The notes beneath the pieces are model-generated. The model did no database searches. It saw nothing but the letters and a program-made list of their open reading frames with translations, and was not told the origin of the DNA. This document shows positions 23,571-33,040 of a DNA stretch of 64,000 nt, in pieces. Both the position numbers and the translations under genes were made by a program. Within the stretch, counting starts at the first letter, position 1, and each line of letters begins with the position of its first letter. The stretch spans positions 5,877,501-5,941,500 of the forward strand of contig NC_021658.1 of assembly GCF_000418325.1 (NCBI RefSeq), written 5' to 3'. Source of the DNA: Sorangium cellulosum So0157-2 (GTDB lineage: Bacteria; Myxococcota_A; Polyangia; Polyangiales; Polyangiaceae).

Positions 23571-24629
23571 ATGAGCACGACGATGACCACCGAGACCAGC
23601 GCCCCCGCGACGAACCCCCTGGCCGAGCCAGGGATCCGCCGAGCCCTCGAGGAGTTCGTGCGACGGCGGGTGCCGAGCGGCGAGGTCGACGACGTGGTGC
23701 AGACCGTCCTCTGCGAGGCGCTCGCCTCGCCCGCGCGGCCGGCCGACCCGACGGAGCTCCGGCGATGGCTGCTCGGGATCGCGCGCCACAAGGTGGCCGA
23801 CCACCACCGGCGCTCGTTCCGGGAGACCGTGACCGAGCTGCCCGACCTGCCGGTCGGTCCGCCGCCCGTCGAGGCGCGCGAGCTGGCGCGCTGGGCCGAA
23901 GAGCAGGCCGCGGCGAACCGCGACGGGCGGCAGACGCTCTCGTGGATGGCCCGCGAGGGCGAGGGAGAGAAGCTCGAGAGCATCGCCGCCGAGGAGCAGG
24001 TGCCCGCCGCCCGGGTGCGGCAGCGCGTGTCGCGGATGCGGCGGTGGATGCGGGAGCGCTGGCTCGCGGAGCTCGCCGCGGCCGCGGCCCTGGCGATCCT
24101 CGCGATCGTGATCGTCCGGCTCCTGCGCTCGACGAGGGACCTGCCCGAGGTCGCGCCGCTGCCCGAGCCGCCGCCGAGCGCCCCGCCGGTCGAGGCGCCG
24201 CCGCCGATCGAGCGGCTCGATCCGCTGGAGCGCGCGCGTTCCCTGAGGGCCGAGGCGCTGCGCGCCTGCGACGACGCGGCGTGGCGCCGGTGCCTCGACA
24301 AGCTCGACGAGGCGGACCGGCTCGACCCGCGCGGCGGCGCCGCGCCCGACGTCGCGGCGGCGCGCGAGCGCGCGCTCGACGGGCTCCGCGCGCCGACGGA
24401 CAAGCCGCCGGCGCCGCGGCCGATCCAGGAGCAGCTGCCCGTCAAGAAATCGAAGGCGCGGGACGAGACCGACGTTCGCCCCGCGCCCCCGCCCCGCCAG
24501 GACGTCGCCCCGACACCCACCTTGTCGGCGCCTGTGAGGCCGCTGCTCAAGTCGAAGAAGCCACAGGCGCCTGACCTGAAGAGCAGTGGTGCATTCGAAA
24601 AAATGGATTTCCCGCCCGAGAAACGCTAG
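23571..24629 (+). CDS. Sigma-70-like factor fused to a membrane anchor and Pro-rich tail
   Basis: This is a 352-residue protein. Residues 20-85 resemble sigma region 2 (ALEEFVRRRVPSGEVDDVVQ, then LRRWLLGIARHKVADHHRR). Residues 110-160 resemble region 4 (SIAAEEQVPAARVRQRVSRM). Directly after it comes one hydrophobic helix (LAAAAALAILAIVIVRLL, about 165-185), and then a periplasmic Pro-rich part with a TPR-like segment and a basic tail. The factor should therefore be tethered in the membrane and perhaps released by proteolysis, or kept silent until a signal arrives. Start ATG 23571. An OmpA-type lipoprotein gene follows after 211 bp. Promoter specificity unknown. Confidence 0.7.
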   Translation: MSTTMTTETSAPATNPLAEPGIRRALEEFVRRRVPSGEVDDVVQTVLCEALASPARPADPTELRRWLLGIARHKVADHHRRSFRETVTELPDLPVGPPPVEARELARWAEEQAAANRDGRQTLSWMAREGEGEKLESIAAEEQVPAARVRQRVSRMRRWMRERWLAELAAAAALAILAIVIVRLLRSTRDLPEVAPLPEPPPSAPPVEAPPPIERLDPLERARSLRAEALRACDDAAWRRCLDKLDEADRLDPRGGAAPDVAAARERALDGLRAPTDKPPAPRPIQEQLPVKKSKARDETDVRPAPPPRQDVAPTPTLSAPVRPLLKSKKPQAPDLKSSGAFEKMDFPPEKR

Positions 24630-24840
24630 CTCCGCGCGCCAGGCGAGCCACGGCGCCCCCGGGGGAGTCGATCTCGATGGCTCGCCAGCGGTGCTGTCGT
24701 CATCCGGAGCGGGTCCGACGCGCCGCCGAGGGGGAGACGCGCGCCTCGCCGTGCGTTTAAATCTCGCAGTTTCCGGCGCAGTCGTCTAAACACGCTGGCG
24801 CTCGGCGCAATCAAGGACGCCAAGGAGAGGAGCCCAGGAG

Positions 24841-25869
24841 ATGCGAACCACGAGATGGCTTGGAATGGCATTCGCAGTATCGCTGCTCGCCGCGAACGCC
24901 GGCTGCGCGAAAGAGCCCCAGATGCAGGCGCAGCCGCCGGCGCCGCCCCCCGCGCAGCCGACCCCGCCGCCGGCGCCGCCGGCCCCGCCGCCGGACGCGG
25001 ACGCGGACGGCGTGCTCGACGACGGCACCGACAAGTGCGTCGCCGAGAAAGAGGACGGCCTGCCGCCGGACGCCAAGGACGGATGTAAATCTGTCGACCC
25101 GGACGGAGACGGCTTCGTGGCCGAGGCCGACAAGTGCCCGGCCGAGGCCGAGGTCAAGAACAATTACAAGGACGATGACGGTTGTCCCGACGTCCCGAGG
25201 GTCGAGCTCGCCAACAATGAGGTGAAGCTCAACGAGAAGATCGCCTTCACCGCCGGCAAGGCCGATATCGAGCCCGCGTCGCAGGAGCTCCTCGCCAACA
25301 TCGCCCAGATCCTCAAGGACAATCCGCAGATCCAGTTCGTCGAGGTCGCGGCCCACTCCGAGAAGGTCGGCAGCGACTGGGCGACCGTGGCGCTCACGAA
25401 GAAGCGCGCCGACGCCGTGGTGAAGGCGCTCACCGGGCTCGGCGTCGAGAAGAACCGGCTGCGGTCCGCCGGCTACGGGGCGCACTGCGCGTCCGACGCG
25501 GGCGAGACCGAGGAGGCGAAGGAGAAGAACCGCCGGGTCGAGATCAAGATCATGCGGCTCGAGGGCAAGGACACGGGCGTCGAGCTCGCGTGCGCCGCGG
25601 CCATCACCAAGGGCCTCAAGCCGGCCGGCGTGCCCGCCACCGCGCCGAAGGGCGCCGCGGCCGCGGCCCCGAAGGGCTCCGACGCGAAGCCCGCCGCGGC
25701 GAAGCCGGCGGACGCGAAGCCCGCGGCGGCCCCGCCCGCCGCCGCTCAGCCCGCTGCGGCGCAGCCCGCGGCGCAGCCCGCTGCGGCGAAGCCCGCGGAC
25801 ACGAAGCCCGCCGCGGCGAAGCCCGCCGACCAGAAGCCGGCCGAGACGAAGCCCGCCAGCGTGAAGTAG
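24841..25869 (+). CDS. OmpA-family peptidoglycan-binding lipoprotein
   Basis: This is a 342-residue lipoprotein. The ATG at 24841 is preceded by AGGAG, and the signal ends in AANAGC. After a Pro/Ala linker come acidic repeats (DADADGVLDDGTDKC, DPDGDGFVAEADKCP) of the thrombospondin type 3 kind, likely to bind calcium. The OmpA domain at about 120-250 contains FTAGKADIEPASQELL and the peptidoglycan-binding helix with TKKRADAVVKAL, ending with NRRVEIKI. The last 90 residues are a flexible AAKPADAKP-type stretch. It probably links the outer membrane to the cell wall. Confidence 0.92.
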   Translation: MRTTRWLGMAFAVSLLAANAGCAKEPQMQAQPPAPPPAQPTPPPAPPAPPPDADADGVLDDGTDKCVAEKEDGLPPDAKDGCKSVDPDGDGFVAEADKCPAEAEVKNNYKDDDGCPDVPRVELANNEVKLNEKIAFTAGKADIEPASQELLANIAQILKDNPQIQFVEVAAHSEKVGSDWATVALTKKRADAVVKALTGLGVEKNRLRSAGYGAHCASDAGETEEAKEKNRRVEIKIMRLEGKDTGVELACAAAITKGLKPAGVPATAPKGAAAAAPKGSDAKPAAAKPADAKPAAAPPAAAQPAAAQPAAQPAAAKPADTKPAAAKPADQKPAETKPASVK

Positions 25870-25883
25870 GCGCGAGGCGGCGG

Positions 25884-25918
25884 GCGGGCAGGCGGCTACC
25901 GGCCGTCGGCCTGCCCGC
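25884..25918. terminator. Hairpin between convergent genes
   Basis: GCGGGCAGGC at 25884-25893 and its exact reverse complement at 25909-25918 enclose a 15-nt loop. The stem sits just after the OmpA-family stop codon and covers the end of the convergent large lipoprotein gene. No clear U-tract follows on either strand. Confidence 0.5.
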
Positions 25919-28900
25919 GCGCGGCGGCGAGCAGGCGCAGGAGCGCCTCCTTCGCGCGCTGCCCTCGCTGCGCGTCGGGCAGCGCGCCCGCGCGCAGGCG
26001 CTCGACGTCGGCGCACAGCGCGGCGCGATCGGCGGGAGGCTCGCCGCAGAGCCGCGCGTGCGCGCCGTCGGCCCGCGCGCTGCGCGGCGGCGGCTCGCCC
26101 GCGAGCGCGGCCGCGGCGGCCTCGATGAGGTGCGCGGTCGCCGCCGCGTCGTCGCTCTCCCCCGTCCACCGATCGACGAACTCGGGCTGCTTCGCGAGCC
26201 GCGCGAGGACGTCCCAGCGCTCCGCGCGCACGGCGAGCTCCGTCGCGAAGAGCACGACCTTCAGGTTGCGGCCGAGGTCCGGGAGGGCGCGCGTCTCGCC
26301 GTCGAGCGAGAGCACGTCGTCGACGACGCTCGCGTCGAGCGCCGCGGCCGCGCAGCGCACCGCGACGCTGAGCAGGTCGGCGCGCAGCGCCGGGCCGAGG
26401 GCGGGCTCGCGGGCGAGCGCGCGCGCGGCGGCGAGCACGAGCGGGCCGCAGTGCCCCTCGCGCCGCTGCCGCGTGAGCAGGACGCCGGCGTCGTAGAGCC
26501 GGCCGCTCCGGCGCAGCGCCTCCACCGCGGCCGTGAACGCGTCGGGGTCGTACGTGCCCCGCTCCGCGGCCGTGAGGAAGCCGTCGAGGCTGCGCAGGGC
26601 GGGGCACGCCGCCGCGCTGCCCGCGCGCCGGAGGTGCGGCAGCCTGCCGAGCACGTCCGCGATGCGCAGCGAGAGCGCGAGCGGATAGGCGTCGCACGCC
26701 GGCTCTTCGTAGCCGCCGAGCTCGACCTTCGCCTCGGTGCACGCGAGCGGGCCGGCGACCGCGGCGAGCGAGCGCGCGGTCCTCGCGACGAGCGGGCCGA
26801 GGCCCGGGGCCGCGGCGAGCCCCGTGGGGAGCGGATCGAGCAGCGCCCGGACCGCGGCGTCGTCCGCGTCGGGCGGCACGAGGCCGCGCACGAGCGTCCA
26901 GAGATCGCCGGCCAGGAAGGGGTGGCCGGCCTCGGCGGCGAGCTGGGCGTCGATCGCGAGCAGCGCGCGCGCGTCGCGGCCCCAGGCGAGCGGCTGCTCC
27001 GGGCGCAGGGCCCGCGGCCCGAGCCGCAGGCCGAACGAGAGCGCGGCGATGGCCCGGCGCGCCGCGGCCGCGCCGCGCTCGGCGTCGCCGTCGAGGAAGT
27101 GGTAGGCGGCCGCGAGCGCCGCCGCGCCGACGTAGGCGCGCGCGGCGTCCTCGTCGCTCTGGGGCGAGCCCTCGGGCGCGAGCGCCGCCGTGAGCGCGCC
27201 CTCGGGCGCGCCGCGGGTGCGGAGGCCGAGGCCGAGCTGGAAGCCGGTCGACCCCTCGAGGAGCCCGGCGCCGTACGAGACGTCGAAGCTGAGCGAGAAG
27301 ACGCGGGTCGCGGTCTTCTCCTCGTAGCGGTAGGTCATGCGCGGGACGCGCAGGCCGCGCGCGTCGGCGGACGCGAGGACGCGGTCGAGCGCGTCGCGCG
27401 CCTCGGCGCGCCGGCCGCCGGCGAAGTCGCGCACGGCGCCCATGACCGCGAGCACGTCGCCCGCGTCGGCCGTCTGGCAGGCGTCGTCCGACGCCGCGCG
27501 CATCGCGTCCGCGTAGGCCGACGGGTCCGGGGCGACGCCGCGCCGGGCGTTCGCGATCTCGCTCAGGTACGAGAGCGCCCACGCGACCCGGCTGCCGCGC
27601 TCGCGCGCGAGCGCGACGGCCTCCGGCGACGGCGGCCCGCCCAGCACGGCCGCGCCGAGGAGCGAGGTGAGCAGCGCGAGATCGGCCTGGTCGCGCAGGC
27701 CGAGCGCCGAGAGCGCCCTGGCGTAGCCGACGAACAGGCCCCGGACGTCGCCCTCCGCCCGGGAGGCGGGCAGCGACGCGAGCGCGTCGAGGAGGGCGAC
27801 GCCGGCCGGGCCCTGTCCGGGGCCGCGCGGCGCCGCGCCCCCGCCGAGCGCCGCGGAGAGCCCGCGGAGCACCCGGCCGAGCGGCGCGCCGCTCTGCTGC
27901 GCGAAGCGGTCCGCGGTGGCGGACGAGAAGAGCGCGCGGGCGAGCGCGTAGCCGCCGGTGAGCGCGTCCGAGAGGCCGGGGTCGCCGAAGTCGGCGAGGC
28001 CCGCGGCGACGGCGGCCTCGGCGTCGGCGTCGGGGACGGTGAAGCGCACGCGCGGCTCCCGCGCGCCGGCGCGCGGGGCTCGGGCCGCGCCGGGCGCGGC
28101 GAGCAGGTCGATGGCGTCGGAGAGGAGCGTCACGAGGAGCCGCGCCTTCCGCACCCATGCGCCGTCGCCCTGCCGGTACCGCGGCGCGAGCAGGATCCGG
28201 CCGCGGACGTCGCCGAGCCGCGCGAGCGCCCGGCGCGCCTCGGGGCTCGGCCCGCGCCCGGCGGCGGCGCACGCGTCCTTCGCGGGCGGGGGCTTGCGCG
28301 AGCGCTCGGTGAGCAGCACGGCGAGGACGCCGTCGGCGAGCGCGGTGATGTCCTCCACGAGGCCGGGCGGCGGCGCGTCCGCGTCGCCCGCCGCGCCGCC
28401 GCCGGGAGCTCCGGGCGCCGCGAGCCCGGCGACGGCGCGGCGGAGCGCGTCGCGCGCGGCCCGGCGCTCCGGGGGGAGCCGGGCCGCGTCGGTCGCCCGC
28501 GGATCCAGCGCGCCGGCGGCGCCGAGCGCGGCGTAGCGCGAGAGGCTCGCGGCGAGCGCCGCGAGGCCGGGGTAGGGGAGCGCCGGCGCGGGCGCGAGCG
28601 CGCGCTCGATCTGCGCCGACGAGAACGCGAGCTCGGGCGCCTGATCCGAGAGGAGCCGGTACGCCGCGTCGGCCGCGTACAGGCCGGCGACGCCCCAGCC
28701 GGCCTGCGCGGTGAGGTCGCCGCGCAGCTTCGCGGTGAGCGCGCCCTGGAGGGCCAGGAAGTGCGCGGGCTGCACCTCGGGCGGGTACGACATGCCGGCG
28801 AAGACGCCGGCGAGCGCCGCGCCGAGGACCGCCTCGGGGTCGCGCGCGTCGGCCATGCGGCGCTGGACGGCGACCTGCGTGAGGTCGACGATGGCGTCGC

Positions 28901-30300
28901 GGAGGCGCTCGTCGGCGAGCACCCCGGGGCTGTAGGCGAGGGGGATCTGCGCGAGCGCGCGGTAGCGGCGCGGCTCGGCCTCGGCGAGCGCGCGCAGCGC
29001 GGCGAGGTGCGCGAGGCCGAGCTCGGTGACGCGCCGGTGGACGGCGCTGCCCGCCTGGCCTGCGGCGGGCGCGGGGCCGCGCTCGTAGAGCAGGCTCGGC
29101 GCGTAGGCCCACGCGGTGCTCGTCCGATCGACGGCGCGGACGAGCGCCTCGTAGCGCGGCAGCCACGCGTCGAGCGGCAGGCGCCTGCCCGGCGCCGCCG
29201 CCCCGGGGCTCCCGGCCGCGGGCGCGGCCGGCGCGGCCGCGGCGTCGCCGGGGGCGAGGGCGCCGGCGAGCGCGGCGGCGAACACGAGGTCGCGGGGCCC
29301 GTCCATGGGCGGGGCGAGGTCCCGGCCGCAGCCCGGGGCCTTGCCGAGCAGGTCGTCGAGCGCGGCGCGCCGGTCCGCCGGCACGGCACGCAGCACCGCC
29401 GCGCCGCGGGCGCGCCACGCCGCGCGGCCGTCGCGGGCCGTGCGCACGCGGAGCAGATCGCCGTAGGGCGTGTCGCCCGGCGCGGGCGGAGGATCCCCCG
29501 AGGGCGCGCTGGCGCTGCCGGCGGCGTCGCCGTCGTCCTCGAGCGCGACGCCGGCCGCCCCGAGCAGCTGCAGCGCGTACCGGCCGCGCAGGGCGGGCTC
29601 GTCGTTCGGGTCGCGCCCCTTCAGCGCGGCGGCGAGGGCGTCGGCCGCGCGGGCGGCCTCGACGTAGCGGAACGCGCCGGCGGCGCTGAAGGCGCGGCGC
29701 ACGAGCGCCGCGAGCGCGATGTCGTCCGCGGCGCGCGCGAGCGCCGCGTCGCCGCGCGCGACCGGCGCGAGGCCGGCCATGAACGGCCCGAGCGGGTCGC
29801 GCGGAAAGATCTGGACCGCGCCGCCGCGAGCGCGCGCGTGGATGAGGTGCTCGTACCCGAGGGCCTCGCCGAGCGCGAGGAGCAGCGCGTCGGCGCCGAG
29901 CGCGCCGGGGTCCGGCAGCGCCGCGGCGCGGATCCGGGTCGCGTCCGCCGCGCCCCCGCGCGGCGCCTTGCCGGCGCCCTCGGCGCCCGCCTCGACGACG
30001 ATCGCGACGCCCGGCCTCGACCCGCCGCGCCGGTCGAGGTCGCGGAGCAGGCGCGCCCACGGATCGCCTTCGTCCCGGGCGGCGCGCGCCTCGACGTACG
30101 CCAGGGCGAGCTCGCGCGGCGCGCGGCCTTCGGTGAGGGCCGCGGCGAGGGCGCGCTCGCACGCGTCGAGGTGCGCGGGATCGCAGCGCGCCGCCGGCCG
30201 CGGGACTCGCGCCGCCGCAGCCGGCGGCGAGGAGCCCGAGGGCGAGCGCCGAGCAGACCGAGAGAGCGGCCGACGAGACGATCACGCGAGCGTGCAGCAT
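25896..30300 (-). CDS. Very large lipoprotein of unknown function, apparent frameshift near its start
   Basis: From 29780 down the frame encodes 1,294 residues without interruption, and clear coding sequence in the same frame continues up to about 30,230 (ARCDPAHLDACERALAAAL, then IFPRDPLGPFMAGL). A signal peptide with lipobox LLAAGC lies at 30300-30230, but in a different frame. A one-base change near 30,200-30,245 would join them into about 1,470 residues. The protein is mostly helical, TPR-like in texture (FRYVEAARAADALAAAL, ALYAADAAYRLL), with a beta segment RVFSLSFDVSYGAGLL. I recognise no enzyme motif. It is probably a periplasmic or outer-membrane scaffold. A sequencing error is the simplest explanation of the shift. 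Confidence 0.6.
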
Positions 30301-30428
30301 GACGGGCGCGCGACCTACCACGAAGACCGCGGGAGGGCTGCGATGGGATCGCGGATCGGAGAGGCGGGACGCCCGGACCGCGCAGCCATCGCCTTCCTGC
30401 CCCTACCGCCCCGTGCTACTTCCGCAGC

Positions 30429-32834
30429 ATGCGACGGGCTCCGGAGCGACGAGGTGCCGGCGGCGAGGGGGGCGGCGGGAGCGCCGGTCGAGCGGCGCGG
30501 AGGGCCTTCGCGGCGCTCGGGCTCGCGGGCCTCGCGCTCGCGGCGTGCAGCGAGGGCGAGGGCGGGTATGCCGGCTCGACCTCGCGCGTCGGCAAGGACG
30601 AGACGACGATCTACATCAACAACGGCGGAGAGCCGGAGTACGTCGATCCGGGAAAGTCGAACGACTCGGCGAGCGCCACCCTGATCCAGCAGGTGTTCGA
30701 GGGGCTGACCACGTATGGCGCCGGCGACCTTCGCCCGGTCCAGGGGGTGGCGACGCGCTGGGAGCAGAGCGACGATAACCGGATCTTCCGGTTCCACCTG
30801 CGGGCCGAGGCGCGCTGGTCGGACGGCAAGCCGGTGACGGCGCACGACTTCGAGTACGCGTGGAAGCGCGTGCTGCGCCCCTCCACCGCCTCGCTCGCCG
30901 CGACGAACCTCTACGTCCTGAAGAACGGCGAGCTCTTCAGCGCCGGCAAGCTCAAGGCGCTGCGCGAGGCCGCGCCACTCCGCGCGGCGCCCCGGCCCGA
31001 CGCCGCGTCCGCGCTCGAGCTGCCCAAGGGGTCGTTCGTCGTGGTGCTGGCGCGCTCGCCGATCCAGGTCGACACCGCGATCGCGCCGCTCGCGGCGCTG
31101 CCCGAGGGCGCCGCCGCGGTGACGTTCGCGAAGGGCGACGGCAAAGGCGGCGCCGGAGACCGGCTCTCGTTCGCGGAGGGCGGCGCGGCGCCCCTCGGCC
31201 CCGCGCCAGGCGGCGGCTGGCAGGGCGCCATGGTCGACATCGTCGGCGCGGGCCCGCCGTGCCAGTGCAACGGCGCCGCCGACCGCTGGTTCGAGGTCGC
31301 GCGGGACGGCGCGCGCGGCTTCCTCCCGGGCTGCCTGCTCGTCCCCCCCGCCGCGGGCAAGGCCGGCGCGGGCGCGGCGCCCCGCGAGACGTACGCGGTC
31401 GTCACGCCGCACGCGGACCTGCCCACGTACGACCCCGCGGCGGCCCCCGCGCCCGCGCAGGGCGAGCCCCCGGTCGGGTTCGTGCCCGACGCGCTCCTCG
31501 TCGAGGACGACAGCGCCGTCGGCGTCCGCGCCCGCGACGACCTCACCCTCGACGTGCAGCTGGAGCAGCCCACGCCCTACTTCACCGATCTCACCAGCTA
31601 CGTGACCCTCTTCCCCGTGCGCAAGGACGTCATCGAGGCGTTCGCGCAGCGCGGCGAGCCCGAGCTCTGGTTCCGCCCCGAGAACATCGTGGTCAACGGC
31701 CCCTACACGCTCGATGAGTGGAAGTTCCGTTACGAGATCACGATGAAGCGGAACCCGATGTACTGGAACCGCGACAAGCTGAAGATCCACCGCATCGTCT
31801 GGCTGGAGATCGAGCAGTACAACGCCGCGATGAACATCTACAAGGCGGGCGATCTCGATTACTCGGGCGACAACTCCTCGCTTCCCTCCGAGCACCTGGA
31901 CTGGCTGTCGACCAAGAAGGATTTCCAGCGCTACCCCTACCTCTCCACGTACTGGCTCGAGTTCAACACGAGGAAGCCGCCCGTCAACGACGTCCGCGTG
32001 CGCCGGGCGCTCAACCTCGCGGTCGACAAGCAGCAGATCGTCGAGAAGATCACGCGCGGCGGGCAGACGCCGGCCACGCACTACGTCCCCGACTACACGG
32101 GCTCGGGCTACGCGGACGCGGTGGCCGAGGACAGGCGGCTCGGGGTCGATCCGTTCTCGTCGCCGGACGTCATGTTCAACCCGGAGCGGGCGCGGGCGAT
32201 GCTCGCCGAGGCGGGCTACGAGGTCGTCCGCGAGGGCGACGGATACCGGGCGAAGAACTTCCCGGCCCTCGAGATCCTCTACAACACGAGCGAGGGGCAC
32301 AAGCAGATCGCCGTCGCGGTCCAGGACATGTGGAAGCGCCACCTCGGCGTCTCCGCCACGCTGCGGAACGAGGAGTGGAAGGTGATGCTCAAGAACGTGC
32401 GCGACGGCCATTTCCAGGTCGTGCGGTTCGGGTGGATCGGCGAGTACAACCACCCGGCGACCTGGCTCGGCACGCTGCTCTCGTACAGCCCGCAGAACCG
32501 GACGGGCTGGGCAGACAAGGAGTTCGACGAGCTGATGCGCGCCGCCGCGGCGACGTCCGATCCCAAGGAGAGCATCCGGACGTTCCGCAGGGCGGAGAAG
32601 CGGGCCGTCGACCGCATGCCCAAGATGCCGCTCTACTTCTACACGAAGTCGGCGCTGGTGAAGCCCTGGGTCAAGGGGTTCACGGGCAACGCGCGGAGCG
32701 TGCAGCTCGTGAAATGGCTGTGGATCGACCCGCGCTGGCGCGACGACCCGTCGAACGAGATCGCGTTTCCGCAGCTCGAGCTCCCCGCGCCGGGCCGGCT
32801 CGGCCCGACCCTGGGCGGGCCGGCCGCGCCCTGA
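30429..32834 (+). CDS. Peptide-binding lipoprotein of an ABC transporter, with inserted domain
   Basis: This is an OppA/DppA-type (SBP_bac_5) binding protein of 801 residues with lipobox LALAAC at about 40. It delivers peptides to an ABC permease. Family marks are NNGGEPEYVDPGK, VFEGLTTYG, GVATRWEQSDD, WSDGKPVTAHDFEYAWKRVL, QPTPYFTDLTSY and NGPYTLDEWKF. Residues about 175-363 replace a short loop of ordinary homologues with nearly 190 extra residues, ending in an SH3-like piece with CQCNGAADRWFEV and RGFLPGCLL. The paralogue at 40746-43046 has the same insert. No permease is next to it; the operon at 61254-64000 is a candidate partner. Confidence 0.9.
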   Translation: MRRAPERRGAGGEGGGGSAGRAARRAFAALGLAGLALAACSEGEGGYAGSTSRVGKDETTIYINNGGEPEYVDPGKSNDSASATLIQQVFEGLTTYGAGDLRPVQGVATRWEQSDDNRIFRFHLRAEARWSDGKPVTAHDFEYAWKRVLRPSTASLAATNLYVLKNGELFSAGKLKALREAAPLRAAPRPDAASALELPKGSFVVVLARSPIQVDTAIAPLAALPEGAAAVTFAKGDGKGGAGDRLSFAEGGAAPLGPAPGGGWQGAMVDIVGAGPPCQCNGAADRWFEVARDGARGFLPGCLLVPPAAGKAGAGAAPRETYAVVTPHADLPTYDPAAAPAPAQGEPPVGFVPDALLVEDDSAVGVRARDDLTLDVQLEQPTPYFTDLTSYVTLFPVRKDVIEAFAQRGEPELWFRPENIVVNGPYTLDEWKFRYEITMKRNPMYWNRDKLKIHRIVWLEIEQYNAAMNIYKAGDLDYSGDNSSLPSEHLDWLSTKKDFQRYPYLSTYWLEFNTRKPPVNDVRVRRALNLAVDKQQIVEKITRGGQTPATHYVPDYTGSGYADAVAEDRRLGVDPFSSPDVMFNPERARAMLAEAGYEVVREGDGYRAKNFPALEILYNTSEGHKQIAVAVQDMWKRHLGVSATLRNEEWKVMLKNVRDGHFQVVRFGWIGEYNHPATWLGTLLSYSPQNRTGWADKEFDELMRAAAATSDPKESIRTFRRAEKRAVDRMPKMPLYFYTKSALVKPWVKGFTGNARSVQLVKWLWIDPRWRDDPSNEIAFPQLELPAPGRLGPTLGGPAAP

Positions 32835-32880
32835 CCATCGGCAGAGCCCGCCTAACGGCGCGGCTCGTCCGGCTGGGCCT

Positions 32881-32976
32881 GCTGGCGAGCGCCTCATGAA
32901 GGATCGCCCCATCGAACGAGGCGTCCTGGAGGCGCGCCAACCGTAGGTCGGCCCCCGCGAGCTCAGCGCCGCGGGA
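32881..32976 (-). pseudogene. Pentapeptide-repeat fragment
   Basis: On the minus strand, a frame through this stretch reads RGAELAGADLRLARLQDAS then FDGAILHEALA, three to five clear pentapeptide repeats (A-D/N-L-x-x pattern). There is no gene start or credible continuation on either side. DUF2169 proteins often end in such repeats, and the DUF2169 gene at 35449-37077 has lost its end, so this could be the displaced piece. It lies immediately before the VgrG gene, in the opposite direction. Confidence 0.55.
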
Positions 32977-33040
32977 GGGGGGATTTTTGCTGCGCCGTTG
33001 CAAGGGCGCACGGGAGGGATCTATCCTGCCGACCGAGCGT

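Noticed and set aside
25590..30302. A 1,570-codon open frame on the plus strand antisense to the large lipoprotein
   Set aside because: High-GC artefact: almost only Arg, Ala, Gly, Glu and Val, no motif and no start signals.
24811..30321. A 1,836-codon open frame on the minus strand overlapping the large lipoprotein
   Set aside because: Apart from its first 35 codons (the lipoprotein signal), it is Arg/Pro/Ala-rich frame-shadow sequence and also runs through the OmpA-family gene; the neighbouring frame has real protein character.
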